Origin: JAKPUX01 sp035353815
GTDB taxonomy: Bacteria > Zhuqueibacterota > Zhuqueibacteria > Residuimicrobiales > Residuimicrobiaceae
NCBI GenBank assembly: GCA_035353815.1
Contig: DAOQAG010000020.1
Coordinates: 5,628-69,627 of the forward strand
Length of the DNA stretch: 64,000 bases
Direction of reading: 5' to 3'
Shown: in pieces, positions 16,557 through 24,444 of the stretch
Layout of the letters: each line of letters starts with the position of its first letter
How positions within the stretch are numbered: the stretch's first letter is position 1
Made by a program: the position numbers and the translations under genes
The notes under the pieces: model-generated
Seen by the model: the letters and a program-made list of their open reading frames with translations, nothing else
Database searches by the model: none
What the model was told of the DNA's origin: nothing

Positions 16557-17840
16557 TTACTGGCTGATCACCAGCTGGTACCAGCGTTTTTTGCCCAGGC
16601 GTAGCACAATGCGCCCATCCACAACCTGTGCCGGGGTCAGGGCGGCCTGAATATCCTCGACGCGCTGGTCATTCACCGTCACACCCCCACCCTGAATCAA
16701 CCGCTTGGCCTCCCCTTTGGAGGGGAGCAGGCCCAGCTCCACCAGGAGATCGGCGAGGCGCGGTTCTGCTGCCAGCCGCGCGGCCGCCAGGGGGCCTCCC
16801 GGCATGCTCCCCGCTGCTGTGCCGCCGCGCTCCACCTTGCTCGAAGGCAGCATGCTGGCGGGGATCTCGCGTTTCCCAAAGGCTGCCGCCGCAGCCGCTT
16901 GGGCCGTCTGTGCGGCCTCGCGGCCGTGGGTGAGGGCAGTGGCCTCAAAGGCCAGCACCACCTTGGCAGCATTCAGTGCCGCCCCCTCCAGTCCTGCCAC
17001 CACTTCGATTTCCTCCATCGGCAGCGGCGTAAAAAAGGCGAGGAAGCGACTGACGTCGCGGTCGTCGCAATTGACCCAATATTGGAAATAGTCATAGGGC
17101 GTGGTCTTGGCCGGATCAAGCCAGACCGCGCCTGACTCGGTTTTGCCCATCTTGGCCCCGGTCGCTGTGGTCAGCAGCGGGAAGGTGAGACCGTAACACT
17201 CTGCACCGCGCACCCGGCGGATCAGGTCCGTGCCGGCGAGGATATTGGCCCACTGGTCGTCGCCCCCCATCTGCAGCCGGCAGCCATGCTGGTCGTAGAG
17301 CATGAGATAATCGTAAGCCTGCAGCAACTGGTAATTGAATTCGAGGAAGGAAAGTCCCTTCTCCATGCGGATTTTGTAGGCCTCATAGGTCAGCATGCGG
17401 TTGACACTGAAGTGCCGGCCGATGTCGCGCAAAAACTCGATATATTTCAGCTCCCCCAGCCATTCATAATTGTCCACCATCAGCGCCTTGCCGGGGGTAA
17501 AATCGAGGTAGCGGCTTAGCTGCTGCTTGATCTTTTCGCTGTTGGCGGCGATCGCCTCGCGCGTGAGCATCTTGCGCATTTCGCTCTTGCCGCTCGGATC
17601 ACCGACCATGGCGGTGCCGCCGCCGACGATGGCGATGGGGCGGTGGCCGAATTTCTGCATCTGCATCATCCCCATCACGGCCATGAGATGGCCGACGTGG
17701 AGGCTGTCGGCGGTGGGATCGATGCCGACATAAAAGGTCACCGGCTCGCGCGCGAGCAGCTCCTGCAAGGGTTCAAGCTCGGTCACCTGCTGGATAAAAC
17801 CGCGCCGCTTCATTTCCTGGAAGGCTTGTGCGTATTTCAC
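16557..17840 (-). CDS. tyrS: Tyrosyl-tRNA synthetase, 427 aa
   Basis: It charges tRNA-Tyr with tyrosine in the cytoplasm. Class I signatures are DPTADSLHVGHL (the HIGH motif, here HVGH) and KMGKTESG (the KMSKS loop). Tyrosine-site elements include YVGIDPTA and LLQAYDYLMLYDQHGCRLQMGGDDQW. The C-terminal region (LLVELGLLPSKGEAKRLIQGGGVTVND) is an S4 RNA-binding domain. Length is standard for bacterial TyrRS. It lies 98 bases downstream of smpB on the same strand, so the two may share a transcript. Confidence 0.97.
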   Translation of the reverse strand: MKYAQAFQEMKRRGFIQQVTELEPLQELLAREPVTFYVGIDPTADSLHVGHLMAVMGMMQMQKFGHRPIAIVGGGTAMVGDPSGKSEMRKMLTREAIAANSEKIKQQLSRYLDFTPGKALMVDNYEWLGELKYIEFLRDIGRHFSVNRMLTYEAYKIRMEKGLSFLEFNYQLLQAYDYLMLYDQHGCRLQMGGDDQWANILAGTDLIRRVRGAECYGLTFPLLTTATGAKMGKTESGAVWLDPAKTTPYDYFQYWVNCDDRDVSRFLAFFTPLPMEEIEVVAGLEGAALNAAKVVLAFEATALTHGREAAQTAQAAAAAAFGKREIPASMLPSSKVERGGTAAGSMPGGPLAAARLAAEPRLADLLVELGLLPSKGEAKRLIQGGGVTVNDQRVEDIQAALTPAQVVDGRIVLRLGKKRWYQLVISQ

Positions 17841-17938
17841 GGGTCTTCTCCGACTCTAATCCATTTCGTTCTGGCCGCTCGCATCCTGCGGTCTGCGGCA
17901 GGCCCGCCTGGTGCGCCATCGTCCGGGCCGGGGAGGCT

Positions 17939-18409
17939 TCAATTCCGCTGCCGCTCTTTGAGTTCGCGCTCGATGTCGCGGTTCACGTCACGCTTGGCGA
18001 TCTCGGCGCGTTTGTCGTAGCTCTTGCGCCCGCGCCCCAGCCCGAGTTCGACCTTGACCTTGCCGTTTTTAAAATAGAGGCTGAGGGGGACCAGGGTCAT
18101 CCCCTGCTCCTCGGTCTTGCCGGTCAGGCGCTTGATCTCGCGGCGGTGGAGCAGCAGCTTGCGGTTGCGGGCGGGATCGTGGTTCCAGACGGTGCCGTGG
18201 TCATATTCGTTGATGTGCAGATTAACCACCCACAGCTCGCCGTCGACGACCCGGGCGTAGCTGTCCTTAAAGCTCACCTTGCCGGCGCGCACCGATTTGA
18301 CCTCGGTCCCCTGCAGGGCGATGCCGGCCTCGAACTTTTCGACGATTTCATAGTCGTGATAGGCCCGGCGATTGAGCAGTTTGACAGCACTTTTTTCTTT
18401 ATTGGCCAT
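17939..18409 (-). CDS. smpB: SsrA-binding protein SmpB, 156 aa
   Basis: It binds tmRNA and takes it to stalled ribosomes in trans-translation. Conserved parts are NRRAYHDYEIVEKFEAGIAL, GTEVKSVRAGKVSFKDSYA, HINEYDHGTVWNHDP, RKLLLHRREI and the basic tail RGRKSYDKRAEIAKRDVNRD. The start is taken as MANKEK at 18409; MSMANKEK at 18415 is possible. Neither has a Shine-Dalgarno sequence, and a TAATAT box at 18420-18425 places the start point at or within a few bases of the ATG, so the message may be leaderless. tyrS follows. Confidence 0.95.
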   Translation of the reverse strand: MANKEKSAVKLLNRRAYHDYEIVEKFEAGIALQGTEVKSVRAGKVSFKDSYARVVDGELWVVNLHINEYDHGTVWNHDPARNRKLLLHRREIKRLTGKTEEQGMTLVPLSLYFKNGKVKVELGLGRGRKSYDKRAEIAKRDVNRDIERELKERQRN

Positions 18410-18419
18410 AGACATTAAG

Positions 18420-18449
18420 ATATTAATTTCTGGCCATAAAAACAAGCAA
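18420..18449 (-). promoter_or_regulatory. Promoter abutting the smpB start codon
   Basis: On the minus strand TTGCTT (18444-18449), an 18-base spacer and TAATAT (18420-18425). The -10 box ends only 4 bases before the first in-frame ATG. Confidence 0.6.
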
Positions 18450-18546
18450 CAAAAAGCCGCGCAGGCTGACACCCCGAATATGCGGCTGGACCATTACCGC
18501 AGCCCTGACCGGGTCCGCCGGGAAGCAGAGTATCGCGCGGCAGCCC

Positions 18547-18745
18547 GGGTGGGAGCCAGATAAAAAGGCCCGGGTGGGAGCCAGATGGTTGGGGGCGCTC
18601 GCGTGGGAGCCAGATTGCGCGGCGTGGCCGGGTGGGAGCCAGATATGGTTGGGGGCGCTCGCGTGGGCGCCGGATTGCGCGGCGTGGCCGGGTGGGAGCC
18701 AGATGAGAGGCCAAGGTGGGCGCCAGATTTCGGGGGGCGGGCGGA
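18547..18745 (+). repeat. GTGGGA-core tandem array upstream of tRNA-Leu
   Basis: Seven copies of the core GTGGG(A/C)GCC(A/G)GAT begin at 18549, 18574, 18603, 18632, 18663, 18692 and 18716. A 60-base higher-order repeat covers the middle copies (18603 and 18632 recur at 18663 and 18692). The last copy runs into ATTTCGGGGGG and ends 10 bases before the tRNA-Leu promoter. The core is related to the 42-bp arrays at 50143 and 63893. No protein-coding evidence. Confidence 0.85.
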
Positions 18746-18754
18746 CAAAAGGCC

Positions 18755-18783
18755 TTGACAATCAGCCGGAAAATTTGTATATT
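18755..18783 (+). promoter_or_regulatory. Promoter of tRNA-Leu
   Basis: TTGACA (18755-18760), a 17-base spacer and TATATT (18778-18783), 17 bases before the tRNA. The -35 starts 39 bases after the last GTGGG repeat begins. Confidence 0.85.
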
Positions 18784-18799
18784 CTAATCCCGTAATGAC

Positions 18800-18883
18800 G
18801 CCGAAGTGGTGAAACTGGCAGACGCGCACGGTTCAGGGCCGTGTGGGCATACGCCCGTGTGGGTTCAACTCCCACCTTCGGCA
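18800..18883 (+). tRNA. tRNA-Leu (anticodon CAG)
   Basis: The acceptor stem GCCGAAG pairs with CTTCGGC (18876-18882), followed by discriminator A. The anticodon stem CACGG/CCGTG encloses loop TTCAGGG, giving anticodon CAG. A long variable arm (GGGCATACGCCC) marks a class II tRNA, and the T arm is GTGGG-TTCAACT-CCCAC. CCA is not encoded; the next bases are CCC. It has its own promoter and terminator, so it is a single-gene unit. Confidence 0.96.
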
Positions 18884-18889
18884 CCCAGC

Positions 18890-18917
18890 AAGGCCGCGAA
18901 GAGATTCGCGGCCTTTT
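18890..18917 (+). terminator. Intrinsic terminator after tRNA-Leu
   Basis: Stem GGCCGCGAA/TTCGCGGCC with loop GAGA, followed by TTTTT. Confidence 0.9.
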
Positions 18918-18943
18918 TATTTGCCCCCGGCCGCGCATTGGCC

Positions 18944-18972
18944 TTGACCTTTACCCCCCGGCTGCGTATATT
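18944..18972 (+). promoter_or_regulatory. Promoter of the MFS transporter gene
   Basis: TTGACC (18944-18949), a 17-base spacer and TATATT (18967-18972), 45 bases before the start codon. Confidence 0.8.
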
Positions 18973-19017
18973 ATTCAACCCCTTAATAAAACACCCTTAT
19001 CTGCAAGGACGGATCCC

Positions 19018-20718
19018 ATGGAACTTGTTGATGGCAAACCCCTCCACAGCCGCGCCTTCCGCTGGCGCCGTTTTCTGAACTGGTTCCCCCTCGGCCTCAC
19101 CTACGCCTTTCTCTACATGGGGCGCTATAACCTCACCGTCTCCAAAAATGCCCTGGGCGAGCTGATGACCAAAGCCGACTTCGGCGCCATCTTCGGGGCC
19201 GGCACCCTGACCTACGCCTTTTCCTTTCTCCTCAACGGCCCCCTCACCGACCGTATCGGCGGGAAGCGCGCCATGCTCATCGGTTCGGCCGGAGCAGCGC
19301 TGATGAATGTCGCCATGGGCGTGCTCACCTGGCTGCTCCTCACCGGCGGCGTGCAGTTCAACATGGTCCTCTGGTTCTCGCTCCTCTATGCCGGCAATAT
19401 GTATTTCCAGAGCTTCGGCGCCGTCGCCATCGTCAAGACCAACTCCAACTGGTTCCACATCCGCGAGCGCGGCACCTTCGGCGGCATCTTCGGCATCCTC
19501 ATCTCCCTCGGCCTCTATTTCGCCTTTGACTGGGGCCAGTTCATCGTCGACGCCACCGTCGCCAATCCGCACAAGCTCGGGTTCCTGCAGCGCGGGCTGC
19601 GCAGCCTCCTGGCCGTCGATGGCGCGAGCGGCATCGACCAGACGTGGTGGCTCTTTTTCGTACCGGCCATCGTCCTCGGGATCTTTTTCCTTCTCGACCT
19701 CCTCATCCTGCGCGAAAAGCCCTCCGGCGCCGGTTTTGCCGATTTCAACACCGGCGATGCCACCAGCGGCGAGGGCGACCAGCACTACTCCACCTGGCAA
19801 ATCATCACCAAGGTCCTGACCAATCCGATCCTGATCACCATCGCCTGCATCGAGTTCTGCTCCGGAGTGATGCGCAACGGCATCATGCATTGGTATCTCA
19901 TCTTCACTGCCGATATGGGGTATGCCAAGGATTTTTATATCACCGCGCACTGGGGATTTCTGCTGATGATCGCCGGGGTCCTTGGCGGCATCTTCGCCGG
20001 CTGGATCTCCGACAAGGTATTCGGCTCGCGCCGCGGCCCGGTCGCCGCCCTGCTCTACTGCGTCCTGCTCCTCAGCACCCTGGCAATGTGGCCCTTTGTT
20101 ACCCGCACCAACAACGGTGTTGCCGATACCCTGCAGCTGACCATCCAGCCGAAGCAGATCGCCAAATACGCCGCGGTGATGCCTCTCTCCCTCGGTCAGA
20201 TCGAGGAGAAAGTGGCGGCGCGCTACACCCTGGAAAAAGTCGACAGCCTCACCTGGAAGATTCATGCCGCCGACAAGAGCAGCCTGACCGCCTCGCGGAT
20301 CGCCGACATCCCGCTCGCCGAATACCAGCGCTTCAACAAGTACAAGAACAAGAACGAGACCATGCGCATCCAGGTCAAGGAGATCGGCACCGTCCAGGGA
20401 GCTCCGGTCGACCACCGCGCCTACACCCTCGGCCTCATCGTCGTCCTCATGTCCCTGGCGGTGATCGGCGTCCATGGCATGCTCTCCGGCACCTCGACCA
20501 TGGATTTCGGCGGCACCCGCGGCGCGGCGACCGCCACCGGACTGATCGACGGCTTTGTCTATCTCGGCACCGGTGTCCAGTCCCTTTCCCTCGGCTTTCT
20601 CACCAGCCAGAGCTGGAACTACTGGCCCCCCTTCCTGGTGCCCTTTGCCCTGATCGGTCTGGTGTTGGCCATCCGCATCTGGCACGCCTTTCCCGACGCC
20701 AAACGCAAAGCCCATTAA
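19018..20718 (+). CDS. MFS transporter, organophosphate:phosphate antiporter (GlpT/UhpT) type, with periplasmic insertion, 566 aa
   Basis: An inner-membrane carrier. Family-like segments are FLYMGRYNLTVSKNAL in helix 1, FLLNGPLTDRIGGKRAM, SNWFHIRERGTFGGIFGI and GWISDKVFGSRRGP. The start at 19018 has AAGGA upstream and follows its own promoter. Normal members have about 440-450 residues. The excess is a hydrophilic block of about 107 residues (roughly 362-469), after the helix LLYCVLLLSTLAMWPF and before YTLGLIVVLMSLAVIG. That is the helix 9-10 loop, which faces the periplasm. The substrate is unknown; sugar phosphate or glycerol phosphate is the family norm. The P-loop gene starts 16 bases downstream. 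Confidence 0.8.
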   Translation: MELVDGKPLHSRAFRWRRFLNWFPLGLTYAFLYMGRYNLTVSKNALGELMTKADFGAIFGAGTLTYAFSFLLNGPLTDRIGGKRAMLIGSAGAALMNVAMGVLTWLLLTGGVQFNMVLWFSLLYAGNMYFQSFGAVAIVKTNSNWFHIRERGTFGGIFGILISLGLYFAFDWGQFIVDATVANPHKLGFLQRGLRSLLAVDGASGIDQTWWLFFVPAIVLGIFFLLDLLILREKPSGAGFADFNTGDATSGEGDQHYSTWQIITKVLTNPILITIACIEFCSGVMRNGIMHWYLIFTADMGYAKDFYITAHWGFLLMIAGVLGGIFAGWISDKVFGSRRGPVAALLYCVLLLSTLAMWPFVTRTNNGVADTLQLTIQPKQIAKYAAVMPLSLGQIEEKVAARYTLEKVDSLTWKIHAADKSSLTASRIADIPLAEYQRFNKYKNKNETMRIQVKEIGTVQGAPVDHRAYTLGLIVVLMSLAVIGVHGMLSGTSTMDFGGTRGAATATGLIDGFVYLGTGVQSLSLGFLTSQSWNYWPPFLVPFALIGLVLAIRIWHAFPDAKRKAH

Positions 20719-20733
20719 CGGACAGGAGTCCCT

Positions 20734-21459
20734 ATGCCCCGCAACCATTTTGATATTCTCATCCTCCTCGGCCGGCCCGCCTCGGGCAAGTCCGAGATCA
20801 TGGATTTTCTCAACAAAACCGGCCCGATCGAGCGGGCGGAGCGCTTCCACGTCGGCCTGATCGACATGATCGATGACTTCCCGATGCTCTGGACCTGGTT
20901 CGAGGAGGATGCCATCCTCGAAAAGATCATGAACAAGCCACGCGTGCAGAGTGACAAGGAGGGCTATTTCCTCCACCAGTACCAGTGGGACCTGCTGATC
21001 GAGCGGATTTGCATGGAGTACAAGAAACACCAGCGCGATTTCGCCGACTATCATGCCGAGCATACCGCCCTGATCGAATTCTCGCGCGGCAGCGAGCATG
21101 GCGGCTATGCCTCCGCCTTCGAGCACCTCGCCGCGGAGGTGCTCGAGCGCGCCGCCATCCTCTATGTCAACGTCAGCTATGAAGAGTCGCTGCGCAAGAA
21201 CCGCCGCCGCTTCAATCCCGAGCGCCCCGACAGCATCCTCGAGCACGGTTTGCCGGATCACAAGCTCGAGCGCCTTTACAAAAAGGTGGACTGGGAAGAG
21301 GTGACCGCCGGTCACCGCGACTATCTGCCCATCCAGGGGCACAAGGTTCCCATGGTGGTGCTGGAGAATGAGCCGGAACTGACCAACGATTTCAAGCAGC
21401 TCGCTCCGGCTCTGGAGGGGGCGCTGACCCAACTCTGGAGTCTCTACTCCGCAAAATAA
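20734..21459 (+). CDS. P-loop NTPase/kinase-like protein of unknown function, 241 aa
   Basis: A Walker A loop GRPASGKSE lies at residues 13-21 (Lys19), after a hydrophobic first strand FDILILLG. No clear Walker B was found. Later parts are charged and helical: SYEESLRKNRRRFNPERPDS resembles the lid region of nucleotide or small-molecule kinases, and WEEVTAGHRDYLPIQGHKVP follows. AGGAG precedes the start. The stop overlaps the start of the helicase gene by one base (TAATG), so translation is probably coupled. The substrate is not recognisable; nucleoside-monophosphate-kinase-like or repair-linked roles are guesses. Confidence 0.7.
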   Translation: MPRNHFDILILLGRPASGKSEIMDFLNKTGPIERAERFHVGLIDMIDDFPMLWTWFEEDAILEKIMNKPRVQSDKEGYFLHQYQWDLLIERICMEYKKHQRDFADYHAEHTALIEFSRGSEHGGYASAFEHLAAEVLERAAILYVNVSYEESLRKNRRRFNPERPDSILEHGLPDHKLERLYKKVDWEEVTAGHRDYLPIQGHKVPMVVLENEPELTNDFKQLAPALEGALTQLWSLYSAK

Positions 21460-23939
21460 TGGAGCTGCCGGAGTATATCGCTGCCCTGCCTTCGGGGCCG
21501 GAACCGCCCGGGAATTTCGCCGGGTTCGGCCTCGAGCGCGGTGACTTCCGCCGCCTTTGCGCTTCCCTGGAGGAGCGCGGTCTGCGCTACGAGGCCGTGC
21601 GCGCCAGCCAGATGACAGCGGCGGCCGGAGATTTCGCCGCGCTGCCGCTGGTGCTCTGGCAGGATCTGCCGGTGGCGGAACTGGCTGGCGAACTCGAACT
21701 CCTGCTGAATCGCATTCTCCTGCCGGCACGGCTGGCGGGACGGCCGCTGCTCTGGCTCTCCAGGCCCGAGCAAGCGGAGTATGAGCTGCCGGTGCGCAGC
21801 GCGGGGCTGCACAGCGATCCGGAGCACCTCTGGCAGGCCCTTTATCTCGAGCAGCTGCGCAACTTCTGGGAGGCACCCGCGTTACAGCCTCCCGATCCGC
21901 TGCCGCTTTACGCCCTTGATGAGAATCTCGACCCGAGCCAGCGCACCGCGGTGGCGCATCTCCTGGGTCCGATCCGGGTGCTGGCGCCGGCGGGTTCGGG
22001 CAAAACCCGGACGCTGATCAACCGGATCATCCACCTGCTCAACCAGGGGATCGAGCCGGGAGAGATCGTCGCCCTGGCCTTTAACAAAAAAGCCGCCGAT
22101 GAGATGGTCGCCCGGCTGCAGAGCCGCGGCATTGCCACGGCGCAGCGCCTGCACCAGCCGGGCGTGGTCGTGCGCACCTTTCATGGCTTCGGGTATGAGA
22201 TCATCCGCAGGGCTCTGGGATGGAGCTATGACGGCCGCAGCGAGCAGGAAAAGCTGCGCCAGCTGATGCAGCAAGCAGTCGCCCCCCATCACCAGCTGAA
22301 ACAGCGGCGCAATCAGGATGCCCTCGAGCCCTTTCTGGCCGCGCTCAGCCACGCTAAAATGGACCTGCTGCTCGAGGAGCAGATGACCGCCGAGACCGAA
22401 GAGGGCAGCGTCCCGTTCGCTCCGATCTTTGGCGAGTTCCTCAAGCTGCAAAAGAAGAGTCATTTCTGCAATTTCGACGACATGATCTATCTCACTCTGG
22501 TGCTGCTGCTCGAGCGCCCGGGATTGCGTCAGGAACTGCAGCAGCGCTTTCATTTCGTCCTGGTAGACGAATTTCAGGATCTCAATGCAGCGCAGATCCT
22601 GCTGATGAACCTGCTGGCCCTGCCACAAAACAACCTCTTTGTCGTCGGTGACGACGATCAGATGATCTACGGCTGGCGCGGCGCTGATGTGCGCCATATT
22701 CTCGATTTCACCCGGCGCTATGGCGGGGCGGTCGATTGCACCCTGACCACCAATTATCGTTCGGCGCAGGCGATCGTGCGCCATGCCGGCTGGCTCATTG
22801 GCCACAACCGTCATCGCGTCGCCAAGCCGATGGGCACACCTCCTGCGGCCGCCCCGGGCTCCGTCGAGTTCAAAAACTGCAGCTCGCTGTGGGAGCAGGC
22901 CCGGGAGGCGGCCGGCTGGATCAGCGCGCACCAGGCGGCCGGCGGCGGCGAATGGCACGATTTCGCCATCCTCTTCCGCTATCACGCCTACAAGTATATT
23001 GCCGCCATCCTCCTCGATGCCGCGGGCGTGCCGCACACCCCAGTCGATGGCAGCTCTCTGGCACAAACCGCGGCCGGCCGAGACCTCCACGCCTGGCTCG
23101 CCCTGATCCTCAAGGGCGAGGCGGCGCCCGTCGAGGCGCTGCGACGGACGCTCAAACGCCCGAACCGGTTCTTTCCCAACCATTTCATCAACGGGATTAC
23201 CACGGAAGAGGATCTGGCCTATGCGGCCGAATCGGAGGAGGTGGAGGATTGGCTGCGCCAGGCGCTGCAGACCTTTCTCGGCGATCTGCACTATCTGCGC
23301 GAGCTGATCGCGCGCAAGCAAAAGCCGGATGCCTATCTCGCCCACATGAGCATGATCATCGGCTTGCAGGATTTTTATAAGCAGCAAAAGCGGCCTTATA
23401 TGGCCCTGGACGAGGCGGGTCTCGAGGTGCTTCTCGATGTCCTGATCAGCGTCGCCGGCTCGTTCAGCTCGATTCGCGACTTTTTTAACGCGCTCGACCG
23501 CGCTCTGACCGCGCCGGCTCTGACCGCGCCGGCTCCGCCCGCGCCGGTAGCGGAGCAAGACGGCGTGATACTCTCCACCATCCATGCCGCCAAGGGACGC
23601 GAGTTCCGCTATGTGGTCCTCTACCAGTTCAACGGACCGGGTTCGTGTCCCGAGGAGGAAATGGAGGAGGAGCGCCGCGTGGCCTATGTCGGTGCGACGC
23701 GCGCCGCCGCAGGCGTGCTCGCCCTCGGACCCGCCAGTGCCCCCGGCCAGTTTATGCGCGAGCTGGCCTTCAATCCCCTCTTCGCCGGGGAGTCCAGCCG
23801 CAGCCTGACCCGGAAGATCGAGCGCACCAGCCGGGAACGCGCGCAGGCCAGGACGCCGGCGCCGGCGCCGGAGCGGCTGCAACAAGCGCTGGAGGAGGAA
23901 CTCGCCCTGCGCCAGGCGCTGGGCTGGACCAAACCGTGA
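21459..23939 (+). CDS. UvrD/PcrA-like superfamily 1 DNA helicase, 826 aa
   Basis: An ATP-driven 3'-5' helicase by family. Motifs in order: DPSQRTAV (Q motif), APAGSGKTRT (Walker A, Lys182), VVRTFHGFGYEI (Ia), VLVDEFQDLNAAQ (II), VVGDDDQMIYGWRGAD (III), TTNYRSAQAIV (IV), STIHAAKGREFRYVV (V) and RRVAYVGATRAA (VI). An extra 160-residue N-terminal region before the Q motif matches nothing I recognise. The 2B region is short and a low-complexity ALTAPAPPAP linker precedes motif V. The start codon overlaps the stop of the P-loop gene. It is not the housekeeping uvrD by context; a repair or processing role with its neighbours is inferred. Confidence 0.88.
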   Translation: MELPEYIAALPSGPEPPGNFAGFGLERGDFRRLCASLEERGLRYEAVRASQMTAAAGDFAALPLVLWQDLPVAELAGELELLLNRILLPARLAGRPLLWLSRPEQAEYELPVRSAGLHSDPEHLWQALYLEQLRNFWEAPALQPPDPLPLYALDENLDPSQRTAVAHLLGPIRVLAPAGSGKTRTLINRIIHLLNQGIEPGEIVALAFNKKAADEMVARLQSRGIATAQRLHQPGVVVRTFHGFGYEIIRRALGWSYDGRSEQEKLRQLMQQAVAPHHQLKQRRNQDALEPFLAALSHAKMDLLLEEQMTAETEEGSVPFAPIFGEFLKLQKKSHFCNFDDMIYLTLVLLLERPGLRQELQQRFHFVLVDEFQDLNAAQILLMNLLALPQNNLFVVGDDDQMIYGWRGADVRHILDFTRRYGGAVDCTLTTNYRSAQAIVRHAGWLIGHNRHRVAKPMGTPPAAAPGSVEFKNCSSLWEQAREAAGWISAHQAAGGGEWHDFAILFRYHAYKYIAAILLDAAGVPHTPVDGSSLAQTAAGRDLHAWLALILKGEAAPVEALRRTLKRPNRFFPNHFINGITTEEDLAYAAESEEVEDWLRQALQTFLGDLHYLRELIARKQKPDAYLAHMSMIIGLQDFYKQQKRPYMALDEAGLEVLLDVLISVAGSFSSIRDFFNALDRALTAPALTAPAPPAPVAEQDGVILSTIHAAKGREFRYVVLYQFNGPGSCPEEEMEEERRVAYVGATRAAAGVLALGPASAPGQFMRELAFNPLFAGESSRSLTRKIERTSRERAQARTPAPAPERLQQALEEELALRQALGWTKP

Positions 23940-23946
23940 GAGCAAC

Positions 23947-24345
23947 ATGACCGAACCCGATGAACACTCCGCCGCGCCGGAGTCCAGGTTCGCCCGCTAT
24001 GGCGTCGCGAATTCGGACCTCGCACAGGTGATCATCCGCTTCGCCGAGCCGATGCTGAAATACTGCGAGACCTACGAGAAACGCGAGGAGGCCCTGAGCT
24101 ACGCCATCCTCGCCTGGAATTTGTCGCTGGAAAACGCCGCGGTTCGTGACGCGGCGCTGCAGGATATCGCCGCGCAGGTGCCGGAGGAGCAGCGCACCGG
24201 GATCGAGGAGCTCATGCGGTATCTCCTCAAGCGCAAGGAGGCGGAATTCGCCGACAACCGCTTCCTGATCGTCGACTACCGCCTGATCCGCCAGGACGAG
24301 AGCATGCAAATTGAAATGACCACTCGATATGTTCCACGAACATAA
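23947..24345 (+). CDS. Small conserved-looking protein of unknown function, 132 aa
   Basis: It begins 8 bases after the helicase stop and is read in the same direction, so it belongs to that unit. It is acidic and mainly helical (LAQVIIRFAEPMLKYCETYE, KREEALSYAILAWNLSLEN, EEQRTGIEELMRYLLKRKEA) with a short beta end (NRFLIVDYRLIRQDESMQIE). It has no signal peptide and no catalytic motif. Its last 10 codons lie inside a 54-base direct repeat recurring 75 bases downstream, so the C-terminus may have been reshaped by duplication. No family recognised. Confidence 0.65.
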   Translation: MTEPDEHSAAPESRFARYGVANSDLAQVIIRFAEPMLKYCETYEKREEALSYAILAWNLSLENAAVRDAALQDIAAQVPEEQRTGIEELMRYLLKRKEAEFADNRFLIVDYRLIRQDESMQIEMTTRYVPRT

Positions 24346-24444
24346 GCGTAGCGTGAGAAAAGAGGGCCGGACAAAAGCAAGCCGATTGCAGTAACCACCC
24401 GATATGTTCCCAGATCATAAGCGCATTGTGAGAAAGGATCGGCC
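24316..24444 (+). repeat. Imperfect direct repeat pair (24316-24369 and 24391-24444)
   Basis: Two 54-base copies at a 75-base offset share CGATATGTTCC, CATAAGCG, GTGAGAAA and GGCC in the same order. Copy 1 contains the stop of the 132-aa gene; copy 2 contains the ribosome site AAAGGA of the aldo/keto reductase gene. They are about 70-75% identical by eye. The pair suggests a past tandem duplication of the gene junction. Confidence 0.75.

Noticed and set aside
18547..18745. REP/BIME-type palindromic element
   Set aside because: The units are direct repeats without a consistent inverted repeat or hairpin.
18997..21876. 959-codon antisense frame over the MFS, P-loop and helicase genes
   Set aside because: It crosses three well-supported genes and a gene junction, and its translation is low-complexity and charged.
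20734..24345. Calling the helicase trio an established antiphage system
   Set aside because: No effector domain or known system layout could be recognised; it is kept only as a question.
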